Source: CAZUXY01 sp964624235 (GTDB lineage: Bacteria; Spirochaetota; UBA4802; UBA5368). Taken from it: a stretch of 64,000 bases of DNA. Numbering within the stretch: position 1 is the stretch's first letter; every line of letters starts with the position of its first letter. The DNA lies in contig CAZUXY010000023.1 of NCBI GenBank assembly GCA_964624235.1, positions 1 through 64,000 of the forward strand. The letters run 5' to 3'. This document shows positions 36,101 through 44,373 of this stretch, piece by piece. A program made the position numbers and the translations under genes. The notes below the pieces were generated by a model. It saw nothing but the letters and a program-made list of their open reading frames with translations, was not told where the DNA came from and made no database searches.

Positions 36101-36340
36101 TTTAAAGAACTCCATGTGGCCGCCCTGGTAGGAACTGGCGGCGATGCCGTGGGCCCCCTCCTGGATGGCGGTATGCACTATTTCCCTGACGGAGCGGTTG
36201 TGTCCCAGGTGTACGACTTCGGCGCCGGCGCTTTGCAGAAGTCTGCGGAAGATGTTGACTGAAACGTCATGCCCGTCGAAGAGGGTGGTTGCGGTAACGA
36301 ATCGTACTTTCCCGGCTACGGCGGTGTTTTTCGATTTCAT
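33128..36340 (-). CDS. icmF: Fused acyl-CoA mutase (isobutyryl-CoA mutase type IcmF): B12 domain - G-protein chaperone - mutase
   Basis: The domain order identifies IcmF: an N-terminal cobalamin-binding domain with the DxHxxx motif (TLFDGHDVSVNIFRRLL, residues about 24-40), a MeaB-like GTPase chaperone (P-loop TGTGGSGKSSLEDELL, DPTRKKTGGALLGDRIRMN, NKFD) and the methylmalonyl-CoA-mutase-like barrel in the C-terminal half (VSICTLDDMKKLYAGFDL, GTVQADILKEDQGQN, NVHTSGRSL-like segments). It interconverts isobutyryl- and butyryl-CoA; some IcmF prefer pivalyl- or isovaleryl-CoA. ATG 36340 (AGGGGA upstream) is chosen over the ORF's more upstream start. It has 1070 residues. It can feed branched acyl-CoA into the CoA-ligase and hydratase pathways seen elsewhere in the window. 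Confidence 0.92.
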   Translation of the reverse strand: MKSKNTAVAGKVRFVTATTLFDGHDVSVNIFRRLLQSAGAEVVHLGHNRSVREIVHTAIQEGAHGIAASSYQGGHMEFFKYMKDLLTSHGVDFIKIFGGGGGVITPEEISDLEEYGITRIYSPEDGQKMNLSGIIDDIIQRASRVEYPSLQGDWGKKLQAKDSLTITRLISMAEEGNAFDKVRDTVKSMAGKAPVIGITGTGGSGKSSLEDELLRRILSVYPDRKIALIAIDPTRKKTGGALLGDRIRMNSLDFQRIYMRSIATRGSDTELPRSINDIIDVLQAAAFDLIMIETPGIGQGDIRITEFADFSIYVMTSDFGAPSQLEKIDMLDFADLVVINKFDHRNSMDALRDVRKQYRRNNNDFATPDEELPVLATMANNYYDPGLEVFFRRLVSSLKERGLIDWEAPSTASSAIRSGFSYHIIPEDRSGYLSEISTVIRDYHNETLDSVRTIRGENLESLVDESGEILTGDARFQMLGAGFRDILEKWNQTRRLYMSNVMTYRVRDRDIHVNLAHESLSGLDIPLVALPGFTALSETVKWLRKENLPGYFPFTAGVFPFRRTDEDPKRQFAGEGPPERTNRRFHYLTRNDTAKRLSTAFDSLTLYGEDPTEEPDIFGKIGESGVSICTLDDMKKLYAGFDLCDPNTSVSMTINGPAPIMLAFFFNTAIDQQVEKFTREKGRAPSGKERASIEEYVLTTVRGTVQADILKEDQGQNSCIFSTTFALRMMGDIQEFFINNGVRNFYSVSISGYHIAEAGATPVTQLAFTLANAFTYVEYYLSRGMKIDDFAPNLSFFFSSGMEPEYSVLIRVARRIWAIAMKYRYGANEASQRLKCHIQTSGRSLHAQEIQFNDIRTTLQALMSLNDNCNSLHTNSYDEAITTPTEESVRRAMAIQLIIAREYGIFKNQNSLQGSYIIDKLTDTVEEAVLAEFDSLNSRGGVLGAMESHYQRGKIQEESLAYEHRKHTGDYPIIGVNTYLNPETMKESYVRPPITLTRASYDEKMAQINSLRAFQERHRVETPRALARLKETILDGGNIFNEIMKTVRSASLGQITSVLYETGGKYRRNM

Positions 36341-36373
36341 AAGATTTCCCCTCACTCAGTGGGTGCTGTTGCA

Positions 36374-36403
36374 AATATATCCATCACGATGAGGCATGTT
36401 CAA
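36374..36403 (-). promoter_or_regulatory. Probable icmF promoter
   Basis: On the minus strand TTGAAC (36403-36398) is separated by 18 bases from TATATT (36379-36374). Transcription would start near 36367, giving a 5' UTR of about 27 bases containing the ribosome-binding site. Pattern match only. Confidence 0.45.
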
Positions 36404-36724
36404 TAATGTTTCCACTCTGGGGCCGCCGGCATGGGGTTTTCAACAATGGAAAGGTTCGGGGCATGATACGTTAATTACTATGAGATACGTGACGATCGTC
36501 CCAGGCCTCTCCCGGCAGCTTTATATTACGCTTCCCTGGCATTAATCGAGACGGCTGTCGGTTTTCGGTTACAAATTATACTGCTAATGTTGTATGTCAA
36601 GAAAATAGATATCCTGTAAGCCGGGAATATTATTTTCCTTGCGTATTTTCCGTGTGAACGCATGGATTATGCAGGTTAAAAACGATAACCGATGAGCCCG
36701 CACTGAGGTTTTTGTCGAAACGGT
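36404..36724. other. Intergenic region upstream of the AEC-type permease gene
   Basis: About 320 bases between the icmF promoter and the permease start. An open frame on the minus strand overlapping the permease is a composition artefact. I see no RNA gene, repeat or riboswitch motif here. A promoter for the permease is expected but not identifiable with confidence. Confidence 0.4.
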
Positions 36725-37666
36725 ATGATATTCAAATTCATCATATTCCAACTGCTGCTGGTAGTGCCCTTCAGCGCGGGCGTGCTTGTCCGGGGAAGGT
36801 TTACCGATTCCAGGGAAATATCCAGAAAACTTATCAGTCTGAACCTTGCGTCGATAGAACCACTGGTGGTGCTGTGGAGCGTGTGGGGGATCAGCATGAA
36901 ACCGGAGCTTGCAGTACTTCCCGCCGCAGGTCTCTTGCTGGTGCTGGCGGGTCTGGTACTGGGGTTTCCCGCCGCCGGGGTACTCGGCCTGACAGGGACA
37001 AAAAAGCATACTTTTATCATAAGTTCTTCGCTGGCCAATCATGGATTTACCCTGGGTGGGTTTCTGTGTTATCTTTTTTTCGGTGAAACGGGTCTTGGTT
37101 ATTCCTTTATATTCATATCATATTTCATGCCCTATGTGTTCATTTTTGTCTTTCCCGCCGCCAGGGCGTTATCGGGGCTTCCGTCTCAGGGAAAACAGCC
37201 GGTCAGGTATTATGTATGCACCCCGCAGAATCTGCCCCTGGCCGCGGTTATCCTTGCCGTTGTCCTGCCCGTTGCCGGTGTACAGAGGCCTGCGGTGGAA
37301 TTCCCGATGGATTTTTTTCTGATGGTGTCGGTGGCCGTGTATTATTTTTCACTGGGGCTTACTTTTTCTTTCGGATTCATCATGTCGGTTTTCCGCGAAT
37401 TCATATGTTTCTCGGTGATAAGGTTCATTCTGCTGCCTTTGTTGACCGGGGCGGTTCTGTGGTGGTTAAATCTGGACCGGGAGATTAAAGGGGTAATCCT
37501 GCTCCAGTCGTTCATGCCGGCGGCGATTTACTCGGTAGTGGTTTCGGTGCTCTTTCGCATGGATGACGGTCTTGCGTCGGGGCTTTTCGTAGTCAGTACT
37601 GTCGTATTCATGGGACTGATATTACCGGTGATGTTTATTTTAAGACCGTGGGATTACGTGACCTGA
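36725..37666 (+). CDS. AEC-family (auxin efflux carrier-like) membrane transporter
   Basis: It has 313 residues and about 10 hydrophobic helices in two five-helix halves, the arrangement of the AEC/BART permeases. The first half contains the SSSLANHGFTLGGFLCYLF region with a helix-breaking Asn-His-Gly, comparable to the conserved N-x-G of AEC proteins; LLQSFMPAAIYSVVVSVLF near the end matches the second repeat. Bacterial members move small organic acids or amino acids; substrate unknown. The family call is moderate because similarity rests on the topology and a few residues. Confidence 0.65.
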   Translation: MIFKFIIFQLLLVVPFSAGVLVRGRFTDSREISRKLISLNLASIEPLVVLWSVWGISMKPELAVLPAAGLLLVLAGLVLGFPAAGVLGLTGTKKHTFIISSSLANHGFTLGGFLCYLFFGETGLGYSFIFISYFMPYVFIFVFPAARALSGLPSQGKQPVRYYVCTPQNLPLAAVILAVVLPVAGVQRPAVEFPMDFFLMVSVAVYYFSLGLTFSFGFIMSVFREFICFSVIRFILLPLLTGAVLWWLNLDREIKGVILLQSFMPAAIYSVVVSVLFRMDDGLASGLFVVSTVVFMGLILPVMFILRPWDYVT

Positions 37667-37781
37667 AAAACCGAAAGGGATGCATAGGGCCGGTATTTTT
37701 CAAATTAAGAATTGACTTTATTGTTCAATAGAATTAAGGAAGTCTTTTAAGAAATACGGTTTCCGGTCAGCGGCAAGGATT

Positions 37782-38702
37782 ATGAAGGTCAACATCCGTC
37801 TCAGCGAACTCTTTCAGAAGGCAATGTCGCGGTCAATGACCGTTGAGATGATGGAAGTGCTCGCGAAAAACATCCTTAAAGATTATGATCTTCATGACCG
37901 TTACGGTTTCCCGAAAAATCTCCCCATTTCCAGTGTGGACGCGGCGAACCAGATCATCAGGGACATGAAAGAACATAACCGGATACTGCACCTGGCCTCA
38001 ATACTTATCGATGTACACATGAACGGCTGGATGGGGAGGCAGTATCCCATACCCTTTCTCTCGGAAATACTAAGGGAAATCCAGGACTCCGGGTTTATCT
38101 ATGACCGGGAGTATAAAATGTTCGTCGAGGATTCTACGATCAGGAAGACCACCAACTGGGGAGTACTGGTGGACGGCAATGAATACAACTTCACGTTCCT
38201 GCGTCTCGATGTGATCGACAACACCCGCCTGGTGAGGCGTTATTCCCACGAGATCATTGATGCCACCTATAATGATCTCAGGGGCGTTGTACAGAAATGC
38301 ATAGACAAACGCAACGGGCGTTTTTGGAGCTGGGAGGGTGACGGTGGACTGGTGGCGTTTTATTTCTCAAAGAAATACACCCTTGCGGTACTCGGCGCAA
38401 TGGACATAATTCACGAGCTTTTTCTCTATAATCTGCTGAACTGCCGTCTGGAAAAACCCCTGGGTATCAGGATAGCGGTACACAGCGGTCTGACCGTTTT
38501 CAATAGAAACACCAAAGAAATCACCAACGATGTGATTAAAAGGACCGAAGAAATCGAATCGAAATACACAAGACCCAACTCAGTGACCATCAGCAATGAA
38601 GTGTATCTTGCGCTTGATCCGAACCTTCAGAGCCTGATGAAAACCATAACCGCCGAAGATAAGAAACTTTTGCACTATTACGAACTGAGGTGGGATAACT
38701 GA
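37782..38702 (+). CDS. Class III nucleotidyl-cyclase-like protein
   Basis: The C-terminal half (about 145-300) resembles an adenylate/guanylate cyclase catalytic domain. YNFTFLRLDVIDNTRLV corresponds to the FxDIxGFT strand with a metal-binding Asp, WSWEGDGGLVAFYF to the GDGxLAxF strand with the second Asp, and IRIAVHSGLTVFN to RIGIHTG. In TNDVIKRTEEIE the Arg is retained, but the Asn of the VNxAAR motif is not clearly present. Activity and product (cAMP, cGMP or none) are therefore uncertain. The N-terminal 140 residues are helical and soluble, with no recognised sensor domain. The next gene begins directly after its stop codon. Confidence 0.6.
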   Translation: MKVNIRLSELFQKAMSRSMTVEMMEVLAKNILKDYDLHDRYGFPKNLPISSVDAANQIIRDMKEHNRILHLASILIDVHMNGWMGRQYPIPFLSEILREIQDSGFIYDREYKMFVEDSTIRKTTNWGVLVDGNEYNFTFLRLDVIDNTRLVRRYSHEIIDATYNDLRGVVQKCIDKRNGRFWSWEGDGGLVAFYFSKKYTLAVLGAMDIIHELFLYNLLNCRLEKPLGIRIAVHSGLTVFNRNTKEITNDVIKRTEEIESKYTRPNSVTISNEVYLALDPNLQSLMKTITAEDKKLLHYYELRWDN

Positions 38703-39683
38703 ATGGAAATCCGCGTTTTTTCAGATTCCCGGAACATCGAAAAATCCTTCCATGGTTTCGGCGCCAAATCTGGTTTGACCCTTACGGTACGGCCGCTGAA
38801 AGAGCTTAAAAAACATCTGGCCGAGCCCCGCAGGGGATGTTTTATCTATGTGGATCTTTCCGGCTACAGCGCGGCCGAACAGAAAAAAATTATCCAGAAC
38901 CTTTCCCGGAACACACACCATTGCTACGGCTTTATTGACCCCAAGGGGACGGTTAATGATGTAGCTGAACTGTTTCACGGCGGAGCCTCCGATTATGTGG
39001 GGAAAGAACTGTACCGTCAGGGTATCAGTCATAAACGTATTCAGAAAATCATGGAGTTCCGTAAAGCGGAACTAAAAGATGACGTCGATTTTCCCGACGA
39101 AGTGAAGGCATGCAATTACATTATCTCGGGTTCGAACTGGAACAATATCAAACCGGGCCAGGAATATACTTTCTGCTTCATGTTTATAGAACTGGGCCAG
39201 AAGAAGGCCTCCAAGAAAACGTTCGGAGACAGGGCCATGAACAATCCCCTGGAACCCTTCGTTAATTTCATAGAACGCAATGTGGGCGCCGTAAACGGCA
39301 AAATATGGATGTGGAACGATTACGGCGGGCTTATACTTTTCCCCTTTGACGGCAAGAAGATTGATGCCATACTGACCTGCTTCAGAATGATAATGGCCCG
39401 TAAGATCTTCAGCATAGAGGAATCGGGTTTCAATGCGCTCATCTCATATCGTATCGTGCTTCATCTGGGGAACACCATTTATCAGACCAAGGGGGAGACC
39501 GGTACCATAGTTTCGGACAGTATTAACACAATCTTCCACCTGGTTCATAAATTCGCCGAGCCGGGATATTTCTATCTGACGAAGGAAGTGTTCCAGTTTA
39601 CCCCTCCGGCCCTGAAAAACATGTTCATCCCTGCCGGTACTTTCGAGGGAAGGGAGATCATGAGGATGCGTCAGCCCCTGTAG
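38703..39683 (+). CDS. Degenerate cyclase-like paralogue with a receiver-like N-terminal region
   Basis: 326 residues starting at the base after the preceding stop, so certainly cotranslated. The C-terminal half aligns with the previous protein: GKIWMWNDYGGLILFPF mirrors GRFWSWEGDGGLVAFYF, and YRIVLHLGNTIYQTK mirrors its RIAVHSG block. The first metal Asp is replaced (CFMFIELGQ) and the VNxAAR-like segment lacks Arg, so it should be catalytically dead. The first 115 residues look like a pseudo-receiver: alternating strands and helices, with CFIYVDLSG and HGGASDYVGKEL recalling the phospho-acceptor and the GAxDYxxKP region. A regulatory partner role is my inference. Confidence 0.55.
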   Translation: MEIRVFSDSRNIEKSFHGFGAKSGLTLTVRPLKELKKHLAEPRRGCFIYVDLSGYSAAEQKKIIQNLSRNTHHCYGFIDPKGTVNDVAELFHGGASDYVGKELYRQGISHKRIQKIMEFRKAELKDDVDFPDEVKACNYIISGSNWNNIKPGQEYTFCFMFIELGQKKASKKTFGDRAMNNPLEPFVNFIERNVGAVNGKIWMWNDYGGLILFPFDGKKIDAILTCFRMIMARKIFSIEESGFNALISYRIVLHLGNTIYQTKGETGTIVSDSINTIFHLVHKFAEPGYFYLTKEVFQFTPPALKNMFIPAGTFEGREIMRMRQPL

Positions 39684-39698
39684 CATATTTAAGGTGTA

Positions 39699-41300
39699 TC
39701 ACCCGCCGTTGCCGGTTAAATACGCTTCCATCAACGCGCATACGGTTATAATACACAGGAACCATGCCGCAAGAACCGCAATGTACGCTGCCGGAGTTTT
39801 TTCCCGGGCAATAACGGCGCCGGTCGTCCGCACCCCGTGCCCGGAAATTTGCCTTACGACCGTACCGATGAAGCCCGTCATGAAGGTCGCGAGAAACCCC
39901 AGAAGGTTCCACCACATCCAGGAAACCTCCCGCTCAAAGAAAATCCACAACGACAGGTTGACCGTCACGCCGGCGGCAAGCCCTCCCAGCGCGAATACTT
40001 GGCGGGTTCGTTTTGAAAAAATGCCGAGAGCGAAAATCCCGGCGACGGGACCGTAAAACGCCGAACCTATTTTATTCACCAGTTCTATCACGGTGTCAGG
40101 GACGCCGGCGATGTGCAGTGCGAAACCTGTAGACAATATGCCCCAGAGAAGTGTGATGCAGCGCGAATAGCGGACCTTCATCCGGTCGTTGAGCGCACGC
40201 AGGCCGGGACGGAATCTGCACAGAAAGTCCTGCCAGGTCGCGGCGCTGAGTGAGTTGATGGTGGAATCAAGGCTGGACATCGAGGCCGCCAGTATTCCCG
40301 CGACGATTATTCCCAGCAGCCCTTCTGGTACATAGGTTATCAGAAATACGGGGATCAGATAGTCGGGAGGCAGGCTCTTGATGACCCGGGAAAAATCGGG
40401 GAAACGCGAAATGAAGGGTATCATGAGTACGCCGATGCAGCAGTATGTACAGACCAGCGGAAACCTGAGGATCCCGTTGATTACAAGCGCTTTCCTGGCG
40501 CCCGCAGTGTCCCTGGTGGTCAGCAGCCTTTGCGCCTGGCTCTGGTCGCATCCGTAATAGGATACGTAAAGAAAGAATCCCCCGAAAAGCATGGGCCAGA
40601 ACGAGAAAGTGTTCCCGTCGCCGAAGCCGGTCGAAGACAGGTCAAAGACCATGAAACGCCCCTCGATGTCAGACGAAATCTCTGGTAATCCCCCCATGAG
40701 TCCTATGAGCACCGCGATACAGGCCAGGGATCCGACCCATAGAATGATCAATTGTATCAGATCGGTGATGATGTCCGCCCTGATGCCGCCGAGGGTGGTG
40801 TATACCAGGGAGACCAGCCCTATCAGCATAATGGTAGGTGAAAGTGGAAGCCCTATACAGACGCTGGTAACATACGAGGTGGCGAGCAGGATAACCCCCG
40901 CTCCCATTGAGCGGCTGACCAGGAAGATTCCGCTGATACAGGCCCGACTAGCGGCGCCGAAGCGGCGTTCCAGGTATTCATAGATGGTTATACCGCCTTT
41001 TTCCCGGTAAACGGGTACCAGGGATAGTATAATGACGATCATGGCCAGCGGGATCGCCATTTCATATTGCAGCCAGCGCAGGCCCCCGTTATTCTTAAGC
41101 GCGATGAAAGCGGGTGCGCCTATGAGGCTTATGGCGCTTACCTGGTTGCTCATGAGGGAGGCGCCCACAAGCCATGAAGAAATATTCCGTCCGCCCAGGT
41201 AGTAATCCACCTGGTTTTTCTGAGCCCTGCCGATAAAAAAACCCAGTCCCAGGATCAGTATAATGAACATACCCACGATTATCCAGTCCGGCATTCCCAT
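39699..41300 (-). CDS. Sodium:solute symporter family protein
   Basis: It has 533 residues and about 13 membrane helices. DYYLGGRNISSWLVGASLMSNQVSAISLIGAPAFIA is the family N-terminal signature (the YLGGR motif and the broken helix 1). ITIYEYLERRFG and the central GGIRADIITDLIQ segment (normally GGLKAVxxTDxxQ) are also typical, as is ASMSSLDSTINSLSAATWQDF (the conserved S-x-x-D of helix 8, a sodium site). Substrate (sugar, sialic acid, iodide, proline or other) cannot be chosen. It is convergent with the cyclase-like pair, 15 bases apart. Confidence 0.92.
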   Translation of the reverse strand: MGMPDWIIVGMFIILILGLGFFIGRAQKNQVDYYLGGRNISSWLVGASLMSNQVSAISLIGAPAFIALKNNGGLRWLQYEMAIPLAMIVIILSLVPVYREKGGITIYEYLERRFGAASRACISGIFLVSRSMGAGVILLATSYVTSVCIGLPLSPTIMLIGLVSLVYTTLGGIRADIITDLIQLIILWVGSLACIAVLIGLMGGLPEISSDIEGRFMVFDLSSTGFGDGNTFSFWPMLFGGFFLYVSYYGCDQSQAQRLLTTRDTAGARKALVINGILRFPLVCTYCCIGVLMIPFISRFPDFSRVIKSLPPDYLIPVFLITYVPEGLLGIIVAGILAASMSSLDSTINSLSAATWQDFLCRFRPGLRALNDRMKVRYSRCITLLWGILSTGFALHIAGVPDTVIELVNKIGSAFYGPVAGIFALGIFSKRTRQVFALGGLAAGVTVNLSLWIFFEREVSWMWWNLLGFLATFMTGFIGTVVRQISGHGVRTTGAVIAREKTPAAYIAVLAAWFLCIITVCALMEAYLTGNGG

Positions 41301-41518
41301 GTTTCAACTCCCGAATGCCGGCGGTAACGGGCCCTTGTGTTGTTTCGGTTTCGCGGGTGAATGCACGTTGTGAACTCGTTCAGGCACCTGTTTCTTCATG
41401 GTGGTGAATATTTTAATTTACTATTAGAGCATACCCGAATAAAGTGTTTCATCAAGGATTTTTATCATTACCCGGACGTTTCAAGTCCTTATATTATCGT
41501 TCAGGGGGGAAGGGCCTA

Positions 41519-42595
41519 ATGCAGGCTGTATATGAACTCTTTAACGGATGGGAAGTCCCGTTGGCCGTCGCCGCAGGAAGTGTATTGGCGGGTATTGTTA
41601 CAAAGAAGTTCGTATACGTGAAACTTAGAAAAATCACGCGGTACAGCCGGTTGGAGTGGGACAACATCATCATCAGCGCCACGGGGAGGATGATAATTTT
41701 CTGGTTCACCCTCGGCGGCATTTACGTTGCCCTGCTCAATCTGCCGGTTGCGCTTAAACCCGCCCATGAATTAATATTACACAGGATATTTACGGCGCTG
41801 ATTATTATTTCAGTAACGGTGGTGCTGGCGAGAATCGGAGTCGGCCTGGTGACGCTTTATTCAAAGCGTAAGGAAGGGATACTCCCCTCAACGACGATTT
41901 TCGCGAACCTCACAAAGGCGGTCATACTGGTACTGGGTTTTCTGGTAATGCTGCAGTCGATGGGGGTATCGGTGGCGCCCCTACTTGCCGCTCTGGGTGT
42001 CGGGGGTCTGGCCGTGGCCCTGGCGATGCAGGATACACTCTCCAACCTTTTCGCGGGGCTGCAGATAATCATTGCCCAGCAGATACGGCCTGGAAACTAC
42101 GTGCAGCTGGATACCGGGGACCGGGGATACATTGAAGATATTAACTGGCGCAATACCACGATCCGCGCCCTGGGAAACAATCTTACCATTATACCCAACG
42201 CTAAAATGGCGCAGGCCGTCGTCACCAATTTCGACCTTCCCGAAAAGGAGATGTCGCTGGTGATAAACGTGGGGGTAAGCTACGACAGCGACCTTGAAAG
42301 AGTGGAGGCGGTGACCCTCGATGTGGCGCGACAGGTCCTTAAAGAAGTGGAGGGGGCCAGCCCGGATTTTGAACCCTTGGTACGGTTCAACGCGTTCAAT
42401 AATTCCAGCATCGACTTCGTCGTGATACTCAGGACAGACGAATACGTGAGCAGGTTCCTGCTTCAGCATGAATTCATTAAAAGGCTGCACAGGCGTTTCA
42501 ATACAGAAGGAATAGTAATACCATTCCCCATAAGGACCGTGTACCTGAAAAATGAAAATGCCGGGGAACCGAAAAAATGGAAGGCGAAACGTTAA
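41519..42595 (+). CDS. MscS-family mechanosensitive ion channel
   Basis: 358 residues: three to four N-terminal membrane helices, then the pore-lining helix (VAPLLAALGVGGLAVALAMQDTLSNLFAGLQII, the MscS signature with Gly/Ala packing), the beta domain (GNYVQLDTGDRGYIEDINWRNTTIRALGNNLTIIPNAKMAQ) and the alpha/beta cytoplasmic cage. It protects cells from hypo-osmotic shock. ATG 41519 is preferred (AGGG nearby); the frame is open 25 codons further upstream. The HDAC-family gene follows after 68 bases in the same direction. Confidence 0.92.
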   Translation: MQAVYELFNGWEVPLAVAAGSVLAGIVTKKFVYVKLRKITRYSRLEWDNIIISATGRMIIFWFTLGGIYVALLNLPVALKPAHELILHRIFTALIIISVTVVLARIGVGLVTLYSKRKEGILPSTTIFANLTKAVILVLGFLVMLQSMGVSVAPLLAALGVGGLAVALAMQDTLSNLFAGLQIIIAQQIRPGNYVQLDTGDRGYIEDINWRNTTIRALGNNLTIIPNAKMAQAVVTNFDLPEKEMSLVINVGVSYDSDLERVEAVTLDVARQVLKEVEGASPDFEPLVRFNAFNNSSIDFVVILRTDEYVSRFLLQHEFIKRLHRRFNTEGIVIPFPIRTVYLKNENAGEPKKWKAKR

Positions 42596-42663
42596 AAATT
42601 GTCTTGAATGGGTTATTAAAGATTTTATAATTAGAAAATCACAGTATGCCAGAGGACTGCTCC

Positions 42664-43791
42664 ATGGACAACATTCTGATGCATTCCGATGAAGTGTCCC
42701 GGGTGGAATATGATCCTAATCATCCTTTCAAACCCGGGAGGGGGAAACACCTGATTGAACTATTGAAACGCCATTCCCTGATCTTCGAGGACAACCAGAA
42801 GATCATCACGCCGGAACCGCTGGACGAGAACCTGCTGTACCTGTTTCATACGAAATACTATATAGACCTGCTCAAAAGGGCCGACGCCGGCGAGTTCAGC
42901 CTGGATATGCTCGAGGCGGGTCTCGGCACCGGCGACAATCCCCTGTTCCCCGGGATGTTCCGGTTTTCCCTGATTACCTCGGGAGGGACCTACATGGGGT
43001 CAAGGATGCTACATGACAACCAGGCCCGCTTTGTATTCAATCCGATCGGCGGGTTCCATCACGCGGGGAGGAACCATGCGGGCGGTTTCTGCTATGTGAA
43101 TGACATAGCAGTGGCGATCAAGGACCTTCTGTCCAGGGGACTGAGGGTGGTATATATCGACATTGACGTGCATCATGGAAACGGGGTGCAGGACGCGTTC
43201 TACCAGGATGACCGGGTACTGACCATATCGTTACATGAAACGGGGAAAACCCTGTATCCGTGGAGCGGGTTCGAAAACGAGACCGGCAGCGGCGCCGGGA
43301 CCGGGTACAATGTGAACATTCCACTGCTGAAAAACAGTGACGATGAAGTATATCTGCACGCATTCGAATCGATAGTACCACCCCTGGTGAATAAATTCGG
43401 TCCCGACATCCTTTTTGCGCAGGTCGGAGGCGACACCCACCGGGAAGATCCGCTTGCGCATCTGAAGCTTACATCCAACGGATACGCGAAGGTCATAGGG
43501 ATCATAAACGGCCTGTGCCCGCGGATACTGGCGACCGGCGGCGGGGGATACAACGTCTTTAAAACTTCCGCCCTCTGGGCTCTGGCCTGGGCGACATTCT
43601 GCGGCATCAAACCGCAGGACCATTTCGCGGGCGCGGTAGGCGGAATGATGTACGGGCCCGAAGTCCATGCGGGAAGCCTTGAGGACGATCCTTTCGTGGT
43701 GAAGGGTGTTGAAAAAGAAGAATGCTTTACACACGCGAAGGATGTGATACACTACATCCAGAAAAACATATTTCCCCTGCACGGGTTATAG
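42664..43791 (+). CDS. Histone-deacetylase-family (AcuC/HDAC-like) hydrolase
   Basis: Zinc-dependent deacetylase fold of 375 residues. FHHAGRNHAGGFCYVNDIAVA contains the His-His charge relay pair (132-133), and YIDIDVHHGNGVQDAFY supplies zinc ligands Asp168 and His170. QVGGDTHREDPLAHL gives the third ligand Asp, and ATGGGGYN supports the catalytic Tyr region nearby. All key residues are intact, so activity on acetyl-lysine, acetylpolyamines or acetoin-related substrates is plausible. ATG 42664 has AGAGGA seven bases upstream and is preferred to the in-frame ATG 42646. The CheX-like gene starts 10 bases later. Confidence 0.88.
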   Translation: MDNILMHSDEVSRVEYDPNHPFKPGRGKHLIELLKRHSLIFEDNQKIITPEPLDENLLYLFHTKYYIDLLKRADAGEFSLDMLEAGLGTGDNPLFPGMFRFSLITSGGTYMGSRMLHDNQARFVFNPIGGFHHAGRNHAGGFCYVNDIAVAIKDLLSRGLRVVYIDIDVHHGNGVQDAFYQDDRVLTISLHETGKTLYPWSGFENETGSGAGTGYNVNIPLLKNSDDEVYLHAFESIVPPLVNKFGPDILFAQVGGDTHREDPLAHLKLTSNGYAKVIGIINGLCPRILATGGGGYNVFKTSALWALAWATFCGIKPQDHFAGAVGGMMYGPEVHAGSLEDDPFVVKGVEKEECFTHAKDVIHYIQKNIFPLHGL

Positions 43792-43801
43792 GGAGGTCGG
43801 C

Positions 43802-44308
43802 GTGACTGACTCCTCTGGTATAGATGAAAAAGCGAAACTTTATTTTCAGAATATCTCCGAATCTATAAGCTTTGTATTCCGCTCGCTCCTGGCCATTGAG
43901 GCCCGTCCCCGCAAGCTTTTTCACCGCCGGCTCAGCACGTTACCGAAAGATATCATCATCACCATAGACTTCACCACCGATCTGCAGGGGTATTTTGCTT
44001 TTTTCCTTTCGCTGAAGACCTCCCTTGAGATTTGCAGCAGGCTGATGCCGGGCATCGATAACACTTTCTTCGACAAGGACCATCTCGATATCCTTGGCGA
44101 GCTGGGCAACATCATTACCGGCAATACCATCGGCAAACTGCAGTCTATCGACAGCGAGATCAAGCTTTCCGCGCCCTACCTTTCGGCATTTCACAAGGTG
44201 CTGGCCGCTGAAAAGCTCTTCCACACCTATTCGGCGAACTTCGAAATAGAGGTAGGGCAGCTGGGCGTGCTGCTCAGCATAGAAAAAAGATCCCAGGCCC
44301 CGGCGTAG
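43802..44308 (+). CDS. CheX-like chemotaxis phosphatase-domain protein
   Basis: 168 residues with the CheC/CheX/FliY-type active-site signature LGELGNIITGNTIGKL (E-x2-N-x4-N), which in CheX attacks phospho-CheY. An amphipathic strand (DIIITIDFTTDLQGYFAFFL) corresponds to the central sheet. Start is GTG 43802 behind GGGAGG. No receiver or flagellar gene is nearby, so its partner is unknown. Close linkage to the HDAC-like gene suggests an operon. CheX is a common accessory phosphatase in spirochaetes and others. Confidence 0.7.
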   Translation: MTDSSGIDEKAKLYFQNISESISFVFRSLLAIEARPRKLFHRRLSTLPKDIIITIDFTTDLQGYFAFFLSLKTSLEICSRLMPGIDNTFFDKDHLDILGELGNIITGNTIGKLQSIDSEIKLSAPYLSAFHKVLAAEKLFHTYSANFEIEVGQLGVLLSIEKRSQAPA

Positions 44309-44373
44309 CGGCAGTCAGTAATATCTGTTTGATTATTTTTATCCCCACTCATACCGTCACCACCATGACCGGT

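Noticed and set aside
36584..37042. 152-residue frame on the minus strand
   Set aside because: It lies within the permease gene and upstream region, has no motif, and its composition matches an antisense shadow.
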